From an uncultured Chthonomonas sp. (GTDB lineage Bacteria > Armatimonadota > Chthonomonadetes > Chthonomonadales > CAJBBX01), in NCBI GenBank assembly GCA_903886985.1, contig CAISOI010000258.1, forward strand, positions 1-13,647: a DNA stretch of 13,647 nt, written 5' to 3'. Below the pieces are notes generated by a model that had not been told where the DNA came from, ran no database searches, and saw only the letters and a list, made by a program, of their open reading frames with translations. Made by a program: the position numbers and the translations under genes. The first letter of the stretch is position 1. Each line of letters starts with the position of its first letter. Positions 7,589 to 13,647 of the stretch are shown here, in pieces.

Positions 7589-9362
7589 CAGTTACGGAAA
7601 GATTTTGATTACACTTTACGTCAGCCAAAGTCGTGATAGTTCCAGATGGCCAGGTGATAGTGAGCTTATTCACTTTGTCTAGTTTGCCCAGACCAATGGT
7701 CACCGTTAATTCGGAGCACGAGAGAAAGCTCGCTGCACTTTTCACCCACCGAGTAATGGTTGGCCCTCCCACTTCAGCAACTATTTTCGCGCCGATTCCA
7801 TTGCGGTTACTCTTTGTCCCTACAGTCTTTACCCGCAACCAGTTGTTTTTATTGCCGCCTTCATTCCGCAACAGTCGTGGATGTCCGCCATTTTCCACCA
7901 TCAATACGTCTAAATCACCGTCACCATCAATATCGGCATAGGCAGAACCTCTTCCGACCATCGGTTTCAGCAAATCCGCACCATGGCTTTTTCCTACTTC
8001 CTTAAATTGTGTACCTTCGTTGTGGAAAAGCAGTGGTTCCTGCGCATAAGTCATCCCAGGCTGAAATTTATCGACGTTGTCGTAGAGGTGACCATTGCTC
8101 ACAATTGAGTCCAACTTCCCATCCAGATCATAATCGAATAACAGCAGCCCCCAACCCATCTTGAGCAAACTAATGTCAGCCACCTTCCAATCGTGCGATG
8201 ATTCCAAAAACTGACCTTGCCCCATATTTTTGAATAGTGATATACCTTCTCCTGTAAAGTTAGTTATCATAATGCTCGGCTTGCCGGAACCATCTATGTC
8301 GCCCGCATCGATTCCCATGCCTGCCTTCGATACGCCGTTTTCGCCCAGCGCAATTCCCGCTTCAAGCCCAACTTCTTTGAAGGTGCCATTTCTTTCATTA
8401 TGGAAAAGGCAGTTCGGCTCCATGTCATTGGCAAACGCAAGGTCTGGCCAGCCGTCATTATCATAATCTAACACCACAACATCCCAGGTCTTGCCGGGTG
8501 TATTAATCAAACCCGCAGTTTTGGTCACGTCCTTGAATTTGCCGCCACCTTCGTTATGAAATAATACCGCAGGCTCACCATCGTATACGTTTGGCGTACA
8601 GTATGACTTTTCACCATGGTATACCGCGCACTTGATGTCCGTCTTCGGTGTCCATTTGCAATAGTTACCCACTACGAGGTCCAATTTTCCATCTTTGTCA
8701 TAATCAACCCAGGCGCAGCCAGAACCCCAGTGCCCCGCGTTTGTTACCCCAGCCTCCGCTGCAACATCTTTGAAACGCCCGTGTCCATCATTGTGAAAAA
8801 GCTTGCTTGGTCCGAGAACACAAGAAATATAGATGTCGTCAAATCCGTCATTGTCATAATCCCCGACAGCTACCCCCATAGCGTGCATCTCAATATCGAG
8901 ACCAGCCTCCTTGGTGACGTCCTTAAACTTCCCGTTGCCCAAATTGTGATAGAGGGAACATCGGCTCCGTTTTCGCCCCGAGGTGACTTCCGGCCAATCA
9001 GCCCCATTTAACAAAAGAATGTCAGGTTTGCCATCGTTGTCATAGTCGATGAAAGCGCAACCCGGAGTCTCAATTTCAGGCATATACTTCTTGTTACGAG
9101 CACCACTAAAATGAGTCCAGTTTATTCCTGATGAAGCGGTAATGTCCGTAAACTGAACTGTATCTGGATTGGCATCAAGGGATACCGATTTAACTTCCCC
9201 GGAGGTAGATGATTGCCTGGGAATTGTCTGAATGCCGCTTCCATTCGAGGACGATGGTTTGGGACCGCAACCTGACAATGAAATAAGAATACATGTGGCA
9301 ACAGCAAAAGCTGGTGAGCCAAATTGTGAGATGAGTTTGGTAGACGCAGATTTAATTCCCAT
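7572..9362 (-). CDS. CRTAC1-like lipoprotein: FG-GAP/VCBS repeats with C-terminal ASPIC/UnbV domain
   Basis: This is a 596-residue surface or periplasmic protein resembling bacterial CRTAC1-family proteins; its function is unknown. A lipoprotein signal ends in the lipobox L29-S-G-C32, so C32 should be lipidated. About seven FG-GAP-type blades carry calcium-loop motifs: D-Y-D-N-D-G near 106, 168 and 299, DYDKDG at 220, DIDGSG at 355, DYDLDG at 410 and DIDGDG at 477. Recurrent 'LFHNEGGGKFKDVT' segments mark the repeats. A Cys-rich insertion (C235, C245, C255, 'YCTPNVYDGEP') is usual in this family. The ASPIC/UnbV domain is at about 519-590, with 'GIGAKI' and 'TITWPSG'. The ATG at 9362 overlaps the end of the TPR gene by 11 bp with only a weak Shine-Dalgarno match, suggesting translational coupling. 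The gene ends inside an intrinsic terminator. Confidence 0.93.
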   Translation of the reverse strand: MGIKSASTKLISQFGSPAFAVATCILISLSGCGPKPSSSNGSGIQTIPRQSSTSGEVKSVSLDANPDTVQFTDITASSGINWTHFSGARNKKYMPEIETPGCAFIDYDNDGKPDILLLNGADWPEVTSGRKRSRCSLYHNLGNGKFKDVTKEAGLDIEMHAMGVAVGDYDNDGFDDIYISCVLGPSKLFHNDGHGRFKDVAAEAGVTNAGHWGSGCAWVDYDKDGKLDLVVGNYCKWTPKTDIKCAVYHGEKSYCTPNVYDGEPAVLFHNEGGGKFKDVTKTAGLINTPGKTWDVVVLDYDNDGWPDLAFANDMEPNCLFHNERNGTFKEVGLEAGIALGENGVSKAGMGIDAGDIDGSGKPSIMITNFTGEGISLFKNMGQGQFLESSHDWKVADISLLKMGWGLLLFDYDLDGKLDSIVSNGHLYDNVDKFQPGMTYAQEPLLFHNEGTQFKEVGKSHGADLLKPMVGRGSAYADIDGDGDLDVLMVENGGHPRLLRNEGGNKNNWLRVKTVGTKSNRNGIGAKIVAEVGGPTITRWVKSAASFLSCSELTVTIGLGKLDKVNKLTITWPSGTITTLADVKCNQNLSVTEGSGK

Positions 9363-10422
9363 GTGACTTATCCGCCTGTTTGGTACGCTCCCATTCCCGA
9401 AAAAGAGCCTCCTCTTTTGCCGAGTTTGCGAGGTCGTTTAGTTTCAAATAGGTTCTAGATATGGAATGATGAAGGTGCCCAGAAGATGGACTCGCTGCAA
9501 GTGCTGATTTATAGAACTCGATCGCCTTCTCATATTTACCAGAGTTCAACATATTCACAGCCCTCTCCTGATAAATCATTGCAGGCTTCGACGTCAACGT
9601 CATCGCAGTTTCAAGAGCCCTTTCCGCCCGATCGAACTTTCTAGAGTATGTATAGATCTTGCCGAGATTGTGCCAGTAAACATAGTTCTTCGGGTCGGAC
9701 TTGACACTTAGTTCGCCATAATTGGCGGCCTGATCATACTTATGCCAAGTGCGATAGGCTCCACTAAGAACAAAATTGCTGAGACCACTATTACTAGTCA
9801 GCTTTTCATATGTCTTCGCATATTCTACTACCTTCTGTTCAGGCTCATCCTTAGTACCCTCTATTGCTAGATTAATCCATCCATCTGCAAAATCTGGTGA
9901 AAGAGTGACACTAGTATGAAATTGCTCAAGGGCTTCCGCATGCTTACCCATTCCCTGTAACGCCATACCCCGGTAAAAGTGCGGCTTACCGTCTGAGGGA
10001 GAAAGCTCTACGCCTTTACTAAACATTTCATCAGCCTGTTTGTAGTCATGGACGGTCAAATAATATCCCCCGAGATTCTGGTACACAACTGGATTTGCAG
10101 GCGCCAGTCGTTTTGCCTCGAGAAACTCAGTCAATGCTTCTTTCTCTCTACTCTTTGCCATCAGCGCAAGACCGTACCGCGTTCGCACGGAATAATCCAT
10201 TGGAGTTTGCGCGACAAGAGCGGCGAGATCCTCGACACTCGGTGTTGACGTGGAGTGCACGTCGGACACAGCTACATTTTGGTCCCTTATGACAGGCTTT
10301 ACATCCGGTATTTCGAACCAAGATTTCGGCAATAAAAAGAATGTTCCACCAAGAGCAACCAGTATGACTAATAAAATCAGAGTGCGGGAATGCCTAGTCA
10401 TAACCTTCTTGTCATTGTTCAT
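9352..10422 (-). CDS. Membrane-anchored TPR protein
   Basis: This 356-residue protein is probably anchored in the inner membrane by one helix (residues 13-31, 'TLILLVILVALGGTFFLLP') after a short basic N-terminus, with the rest in the periplasm. Residues 40-75 are a linker. From about 78 to 345 there are roughly seven tetratricopeptide repeats; clear ones are 112-145 ('PVVYQNLGGYYL'), 146-178, 247-278 ('YVYWHNLGKIY') and 281-313. The segment at 180-212 is degenerate. TPR arrays bind partner proteins, and the partner here is most simply the CRTAC1-like lipoprotein encoded immediately downstream with an 11-bp overlap. The ATG at 10422 has AAGGAG five bases upstream. A separate promoter in the preceding 225-bp gap is possible. 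Confidence 0.88.
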   Translation of the reverse strand: MNNDKKVMTRHSRTLILLVILVALGGTFFLLPKSWFEIPDVKPVIRDQNVAVSDVHSTSTPSVEDLAALVAQTPMDYSVRTRYGLALMAKSREKEALTEFLEAKRLAPANPVVYQNLGGYYLTVHDYKQADEMFSKGVELSPSDGKPHFYRGMALQGMGKHAEALEQFHTSVTLSPDFADGWINLAIEGTKDEPEQKVVEYAKTYEKLTSNSGLSNFVLSGAYRTWHKYDQAANYGELSVKSDPKNYVYWHNLGKIYTYSRKFDRAERALETAMTLTSKPAMIYQERAVNMLNSGKYEKAIEFYKSALAASPSSGHLHHSISRTYLKLNDLANSAKEEALFREWERTKQADKSHGN

Positions 10423-10647
10423 ATCGGCTCCTTAATGAGAGGAGAGCGTAAAATTACTTAGACTACTCGAAGTATTACAGTTTTGACAGATGCGGTAGAA
10501 GCAGCAAGTCAGTATCCCAACACTTTATGGAGGCATATTTGAGACTTGTGAGGCATTCTTATCGCATCAAAAGTTGCGAAATCGTCACGGATTATCCGAT
10601 CATAGTACTTCAGTACTAATTTTAAACAGCTTTTTGCAGAACGTCAC
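10423..10647. other. 225-bp intergenic region with palindromes and a weak candidate promoter
   Basis: No gene is seen here. On the minus strand TGTAAT (10479-10474) could be a -10 box about 50 bp before the membrane TPR gene, but no good -35 lies 16-18 bp upstream. Three inverted repeats follow the TPR-lipoprotein stop: TCGCA and TGCGA with an 8-nt loop (10562-10579), CGGATTATCCG (10588-10598), and TAGTACT-TC-AGTACTA (10603-10618). None is followed by a T-run on the minus strand, so none is a convincing terminator. They may be operators or mRNA 3' structures. Confidence 0.4.
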
Positions 10648-11946
10648 CTATTGGGACTTTTCCGAGCGAACGGAGCTGTTAACTAGCTTTTCGGTTTCCG
10701 CCAACATCCTCGCAGCGTCGGGATAATTTGGGTTATCCTCCAGGGTGGACCGAAACCAGTTACGAGCACGATCATACATTCCCAATTTGCTGTAGAGAGA
10801 CGCGAGTTCAAATTCCAATTTTGCGTTGTGGGGGCTCACCGTCAGTTTGTCCAAGAGCAACGACTCATCCTGATTCATTTTTATGAGACCCTTGGATTTT
10901 GCCAAAACCGCAGTTGCCTCCTCCCGCTTGCCAAGCCTCAACAATGTCTGCCCAAGTTGATAATGCGCCTTGCCGTTAGTAGGGTCCATCCGAACAGCTT
11001 CCCGATACTCATCTGCCGCGCGATCGATTTTGTTCAACCTCAATAGCACATTAGCCAACTCGAAATGGGCATGGGCAGTAGGGCCGAATTTCAGTGTATT
11101 ATTGAATGCCTCTTCTGCACCAACCAGATTGACCTTATTGGGGTTATAAAAATATGCCTGACCCAAAAGGTACCAAAGATTGCCGTCGGTCGGCATTGAT
11201 TTAGTGGCAGATTCGCCCGCCACTACCGCTTTGTCGTATTGGTGCATATTAAGATAGACTCGGCTCAACAATCCGTAACCGGGTCCCTTTTTGTCTGAAA
11301 TCGCAATATACTCTTCCAGATATCTAATTGCCACTTTGTACTTGTCGGGCGAGTTATTGAGGTACGCCATCCCAAGATAGGGTTCTGGCATTTTAGGATC
11401 TAACTTGATCGCGCGGTCGTACTCGATTTGAGCCTCTTCGCTTTTACCAATATATCCCAGTGCCTCCGCCAATTTACAATGTGCAACTGCACTTTTCGGA
11501 GCCAACTGCGTCTCGGCAAAGAACGCCTCAACAGCCGGCGCCTTCACTTGGTGTTTCATGTAGAAGAGACCAACGGTGTGATAGAACTCTGCGTCCTTGA
11601 TTCCCTTTTGTAAACCTTCGCGCAAAACATCTTCGGCGGCACTTCCGTCACCACTTGAATCGAGCAGAATTGCCAGTTTGATTCGGGACTTAATGTCACC
11701 GGGAGACTTTGCGAGTGCAGTCCTAGCGTCCGAAATTGCTGTTGCTCGGTTCAATGACCCAACAATGGTACTGCTCGAAGGATTATAGGTTGGGTCCATC
11801 GTCCGGGTAGCAACGTTACGAGGCGTTGTCTCAACAGCTTCTTTGCCCTGACATCCCGATAGACAGCTGAGAGCGAACAGAACAATTGCGGTTTTCACAA
11901 AGGCGGCACGACATTCGGGAACAGTACTCAAAGAGCAAAGATACAT
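10648..11946 (-). CDS. TPR-repeat lipoprotein
   Basis: This is a 432-residue predicted lipoprotein. A hydrophobic helix (about 18-30) ends in the lipobox L29-S-G-C32, so the mature protein would begin at C32. After a low-complexity linker (35-65), about nine tetratricopeptide repeats run from 70 to 420, for example 'AVAHCKLAEALGYIGKSEEA' (154-173), 'AHAHFELANVLLRLNKIDRA' (291-310) and 'GKAHYQLGQTLLRLGKREEA' (325-344). It is likely a membrane-tethered scaffold; no catalytic domain is seen. The ATG at 11946 has GAGG 10 bases upstream. A GTG at 11898 would give a shorter, more typical signal peptide (MKTAIVLFALSCLSGC) but lacks a Shine-Dalgarno site. It lies between the pseudopilin and a second TPR gene, downstream of a large hairpin. 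Confidence 0.88.
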   Translation of the reverse strand: MYLCSLSTVPECRAAFVKTAIVLFALSCLSGCQGKEAVETTPRNVATRTMDPTYNPSSSTIVGSLNRATAISDARTALAKSPGDIKSRIKLAILLDSSGDGSAAEDVLREGLQKGIKDAEFYHTVGLFYMKHQVKAPAVEAFFAETQLAPKSAVAHCKLAEALGYIGKSEEAQIEYDRAIKLDPKMPEPYLGMAYLNNSPDKYKVAIRYLEEYIAISDKKGPGYGLLSRVYLNMHQYDKAVVAGESATKSMPTDGNLWYLLGQAYFYNPNKVNLVGAEEAFNNTLKFGPTAHAHFELANVLLRLNKIDRAADEYREAVRMDPTNGKAHYQLGQTLLRLGKREEATAVLAKSKGLIKMNQDESLLLDKLTVSPHNAKLEFELASLYSKLGMYDRARNWFRSTLEDNPNYPDAARMLAETEKLVNSSVRSEKSQ

Positions 11947-11968
11947 TCAGTAGAGACCTCAAAGTGGA

Positions 11969-12012
11969 AATGCCCGGCTGTTTGCGGATTAATCCGATGG
12001 CAGCCGGGCATT
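11969..12012 (-). terminator. Large nested hairpin after the pseudopilin gene, probable terminator or attenuator
   Basis: A perfect 12-bp stem joins AATGCCCGGCTG (11969-11980) to CAGCCGGGCATT (12001-12012). The 20-nt apical region contains a second palindrome, CGGATTAATCCG (11985-11996). It starts 20 bp after the pseudopilin stop codon. On the minus strand the stem is followed by TTCCACTTTG, a poor U-run after the terminal TT of the stem. It may therefore terminate partially, protecting an abundant pilin mRNA 3' end while letting some transcripts continue into the TPR lipoprotein gene. Confidence 0.65.
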
Positions 12013-12032
12013 ATTCACAACATTTGACCTAA

Positions 12033-12896
12033 TTAGAACTTAGGCGTGACGCTTCCATCACCAGGAACAATCTGACCAATGTCTGGTCCGACTTCTTTCA
12101 TGTTTCGGTTATTGACGAATTTTGCATGGCCGTCAACAAAGGTAACGTTGATACCGGTTTCGTGGCGAATACCGTTTTGCAAGCAGTTCCACTGAGTCTG
12201 GTTGAAAGCGCTTCCAAGTGCACGGGGATCGTCGCTGAGTCCGCAGGTTGCGCCCCAGTTCATGTCGTTCCAGATTCCTCGGCGAATGTAGAGATCGTCT
12301 GTCCAACCATAGCGACCCCATGTATCTACAAGCACACCAATATAGTCAAACCAAAGGGCATCACTGGACGGGTTCTTGTAAGCCGCTAACTTTTGACCAG
12401 ATGCACTTTCTGACCAACCATAGCTCAAGTACGTGGACTGTTGCCAAGAACTCTTGCCCGGTTGCCAGATGGATTGCGGGAAGTTAATACAGTAACCTGG
12501 TTGCCATTGGTGTTTGTCACTTGGGTCTTGGAAGATCTGGGTGCTTTTTACATATGGCTGAATGGAGTTACACCATGCTTGGGCGCTGTATGCACCAAAA
12601 CCCGCAGCATTACCACTCAATGTGTTAGGACCACCACCGTTGCCAGACTCATTACAAGAAAATGTGCCCCAATCGTAATAAGGCATCTTCTCGTCATAGT
12701 CTTGGACATACATTGTGGTACCTAAACCTAGTTGCTTGAGGTTGCTCAAACCACTGATTCGACGGGCAGAAGCACGTGCTTTTGCAAATACTGGGAAAAG
12801 AATAGCGGCAAGGATAGCAATAATTGCAATGACAACGAGCAGTTCGATAAGTGTAAAGCCGGACTTACCACGCTTTGAAACAAAATTAGAACTCAA
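12033..12896 (-). CDS. Type IV pseudopilin-like protein of the H-X9-DG family
   Basis: This is a 287-residue prepilin-type protein. A basic leader ends at G13, and the peptidase site is G13/F14 in 'KSGFTLIELL', with the essential Glu at +5 (E18). The hydrophobic helix runs from 14 to about 38, followed by 'SNLKQLGLG' and 'YVQDYDE', a pattern common in Armatimonadota. The C-terminal signature is H245-X9-D255-G256 ('HETGINVTFVDGHAKF'), defining the HX9DG group. It would be processed by a prepilin peptidase, which is not encoded here, and could join a pseudopilus or act as a surface or secretion component. Start: the frame begins at a TTG (12896) preceded by a perfect AGGAGG seven bases upstream. 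The ATG touching that AGGAGG is out of frame. A strong 5'-UTR hairpin and a large 3' hairpin flank the gene. Confidence 0.93.
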   Translation of the reverse strand: MSSNFVSKRGKSGFTLIELLVVIAIIAILAAILFPVFAKARASARRISGLSNLKQLGLGTTMYVQDYDEKMPYYDWGTFSCNESGNGGGPNTLSGNAAGFGAYSAQAWCNSIQPYVKSTQIFQDPSDKHQWQPGYCINFPQSIWQPGKSSWQQSTYLSYGWSESASGQKLAAYKNPSSDALWFDYIGVLVDTWGRYGWTDDLYIRRGIWNDMNWGATCGLSDDPRALGSAFNQTQWNCLQNGIRHETGINVTFVDGHAKFVNNRNMKEVGPDIGQIVPGDGSVTPKF

Positions 12897-12903
12897 TTTT
12901 CAT

Positions 12904-12909
12904 CCTCCT
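12904..12909 (-). promoter_or_regulatory. Perfect AGGAGG ribosome binding site selecting a TTG start
   Basis: AGGAGG is separated by seven bases (ATGAAAA) from the TTG at 12896, which opens the pseudopilin frame. The ATG inside that spacer (12903-12901) has no spacing from the AGGAGG and encodes only MKIEF before TAA (ending at 12886). Spacing therefore favours the TTG. Confidence 0.75.
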
Positions 12910-12914
12910 AGATG

Positions 12915-12937
12915 GCCCGTACCGCCGATGGTCGGGC
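12915..12937 (-). other. Hairpin in the pseudopilin 5' leader next to the ribosome binding site
   Basis: On the minus strand GCCCG-ACC, a 6-nt loop and GGT-A-CGGGC form an 8-bp GC-rich stem with one bulged A. It ends five bases before AGGAGG. Leaders with such stems can stabilise highly translated mRNAs or limit ribosome access. The role here is inferred. The half-site GACCATC, made of the inner arm and loop bases, can instead pair with GATGGTC further upstream (12971-12977). Confidence 0.5.
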
Positions 12938-13083
12938 TGAAAATGGTCCGCGAATATCTTACGTACATCAGACCATCACAGTCCTCATAAGGGCGATAAT
13001 CATGAACGTTTACATCTTTTTTGCTACAGTACAACTACAAGAGTAAAGCAGAGAGTGTCGAGATGGAAGAGTTGGAGAACCGA

Positions 13084-13305
13084 TTATCTTGGTGCACTTG
13101 GTGGCGAACTCGTTCTGGGCTTTCCGGTGTTAGACATAGCTTTGTTTGCCTCACCGCCGGGACCGAATGGAGACGCGTTACCGACTTGACCAGGAGATTT
13201 ATTGCCGTTACCACCACCAGTACCTTTCCAAAGAAAGAAACCAACAACTCCAACAATAAGTACGACTACAACAGTAGCAACAACGGGGTTTACGGATTGC
13301 TTCAT
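13084..13305 (-). CDS. Small single-helix membrane protein, function unknown
   Basis: This is a 73-residue protein I do not recognise by name. Residues 7-26 form one transmembrane helix ('PVVATVVVVLIVGVVGFFLW'), preceded by a five-residue polar stretch (KQSVN) and followed by K27. The remaining 45 residues are rich in Gly, Asn, Ser and Pro, probably disordered and outside the cytoplasm. No cysteine or catalytic motif is present. I chose the ATG at 13305 because AGGAGG (13321-13316) is ten bases upstream; an in-frame GTG at 13314 is only one base from that site. A near-consensus promoter lies 36-64 bp upstream. The pseudopilin gene follows after 187 bp with no obvious terminator between, so the two may be co-transcribed. 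An overlapping 107-codon plus-strand reading is judged a shadow. Confidence 0.75.
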   Translation of the reverse strand: MKQSVNPVVATVVVVLIVGVVGFFLWKGTGGGNGNKSPGQVGNASPFGPGGEANKAMSNTGKPRTSSPPSAPR

Positions 13306-13340
13306 TTTATACACACCTCCTCACTGAGATACTCAACTTC

Positions 13341-13369
13341 ATGATAACAACAAGTAGAGATTTCGTCAA
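13341..13369 (-). promoter_or_regulatory. Near-consensus sigma-70 promoter for the small membrane protein
   Basis: On the minus strand TTGACG (13369-13364) and TATCAT (13346-13341) are separated by exactly 17 bp, each hexamer one base from consensus. An A/T-rich tract lies immediately upstream. The predicted transcript start near 13334 would give a leader of about 29 bases containing AGGAGG. This is the best-supported promoter in the window. Confidence 0.8.
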
Positions 13370-13520
13370 GTACTTTTAAGCGGCTAACTTAAAAAATTCT
13401 TAGCTAAGCAAAACCACCACAGAACCAAAGCTACAGCTGATTCAGACGGTGACAACTAGCGACAGAAAACCGAGTTACAAAACACTACTTTAACTCATCT
13501 TGGATTGGAGTTGGACAAAA

Positions 13521-13549
13521 ATTACAGATTTACAAACGCATATTGTCAA
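13521..13549 (-). promoter_or_regulatory. Second sigma-70-type promoter, distal
   Basis: On the minus strand TTGACA (13549-13544) is a perfect -35 and TGTAAT (13526-13521) is one base from the -10 consensus, with a 17-bp spacer. A transcript from near 13514 would have a leader of about 210 bases before the small membrane protein. It could be a tandem promoter for that gene or drive a short unannotated RNA. Confidence 0.6.
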
Positions 13550-13600
13550 ACTTTGCATTTGCGGAGAGCTTGTATGCCACCTGATTACTTTTGCACTGAG

Positions 13601-13615
13601 AACTTATAATAAGTT
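13601..13615. repeat. 15-bp perfect palindrome
   Basis: AACTTAT-A-ATAAGTT has 7-bp arms around a central A. It embeds TATAAT on the plus strand and TATTAT on the minus strand. It could be an operator or a -10 region of a rightward promoter leaving the window, but no convincing -35 accompanies it. Confidence 0.4.
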
Positions 13616-13647
13616 GTTTGTCGATAAGTCTGTCCCTGCTTGAGCAC

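Larger units (their letters stand above)
13315..13647. other. 333-bp non-coding edge region: two minus-strand promoters and palindromes
   Basis: I see no supported gene here. The region holds the ribosome binding site of the small membrane protein (13316-13321), two sigma-70-type promoters on the minus strand, and the palindromes CTTAGCTAAG (13399-13408) and AACTTAT-A-ATAAGTT (13601-13615). An A/T-rich tract just upstream of the proximal -35 resembles an UP element. No tRNA or riboswitch fold was recognised. Confidence 0.6.

Noticed and set aside
8616..9011. Plus-strand 131-codon reading inside the CRTAC1-like gene
   Set aside because: It is antisense to repeated calcium-loop motifs, and its length is explained by the regular codon pattern of those repeats.
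7800..9290. Repeated DNA in the CRTAC1-like gene that could suggest a tandem repeat or recombination locus
   Set aside because: The similarity is at protein level (FG-GAP blades, D-x-D-x-D-G loops). DNA copies are diverged and irregularly spaced, so it is ordinary propeller architecture.
10483..10488. Plus-strand TTGACA as a promoter
   Set aside because: No -10 match is present 16-18 bp downstream, and it would point into the antisense of the TPR lipoprotein gene.
13021..13344. Plus-strand 107-codon reading opposite the small membrane protein
   Set aside because: Its composition is not protein-like, and it is antisense to a frame with a clear membrane helix, perfect ribosome binding site and near-consensus promoter.
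1..13647. CRISPR array, toxin-antitoxin pair, phage or transposon signatures, tRNA genes
   Set aside because: I looked on both strands and saw no regularly spaced repeats, no transposase or integrase motifs, no small overlapping toxin-antitoxin gene pair and no recognisable tRNA fold.

Overview
This 13.6 kb window appears to be chromosomal DNA from a bacterium of the Armatimonadota or, less likely, the Planctomycetota. Three things point there: an H-X9-DG type IV pseudopilin whose N-terminus continues into the SNLKQLGL...YVQDYDE block common in Armatimonadota; a PSD1 (DUF1549/DUF1553) plus DUF1501 gene pair; and a CRTAC1-type FG-GAP/ASPIC-UnbV lipoprotein beside TPR proteins. This is an inference from protein style, with no marker gene. 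I see no rRNA, tRNA, CRISPR array, insertion sequence or phage gene.

Layout. At the left edge a 5'-truncated D-aminoacylase gene runs rightward (to 1457). It converges on a long leftward block and the two are separated by a hairpin terminator (1465-1510). Everything else reads leftward. In transcription order from the right these are: a small one-helix membrane protein (13305-13084) behind a near-consensus sigma-70 promoter; the pseudopilin (12896-12033, TTG start); a TPR lipoprotein (11946-10648); a membrane-anchored TPR protein (10422-9352); a CRTAC1-like lipoprotein (9362-7572) overlapping it by 11 bp; an intrinsic terminator (7551-7588); a cytoplasmic S9 peptidase (7522-5690); and the PSD1 protein (5598-3070) with its DUF1501 partner (3013-1544).

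How the genes may work together. The small membrane protein, pseudopilin, two TPR proteins and CRTAC1-like lipoprotein are all predicted to be exported or membrane-anchored. They form a run of envelope genes that could encode a surface assembly, but co-function is only inferred from order and localisation. PSD1 and DUF1501 are a recurrent gene pair of unknown biochemical role, here apparently exported by Sec and Tat respectively. The S9 peptidase and D-aminoacylase are hydrolases fitting peptide and N-acyl-D-amino-acid turnover.

No clearly unprecedented system is visible. The best candidates for a second look are the pseudopilin/TPR/CRTAC1 run with its structured intergenic RNAs, the small membrane protein with its strong promoter, and the PSD1 protein carrying one unusual CX4CH and one standard CXXCH motif.
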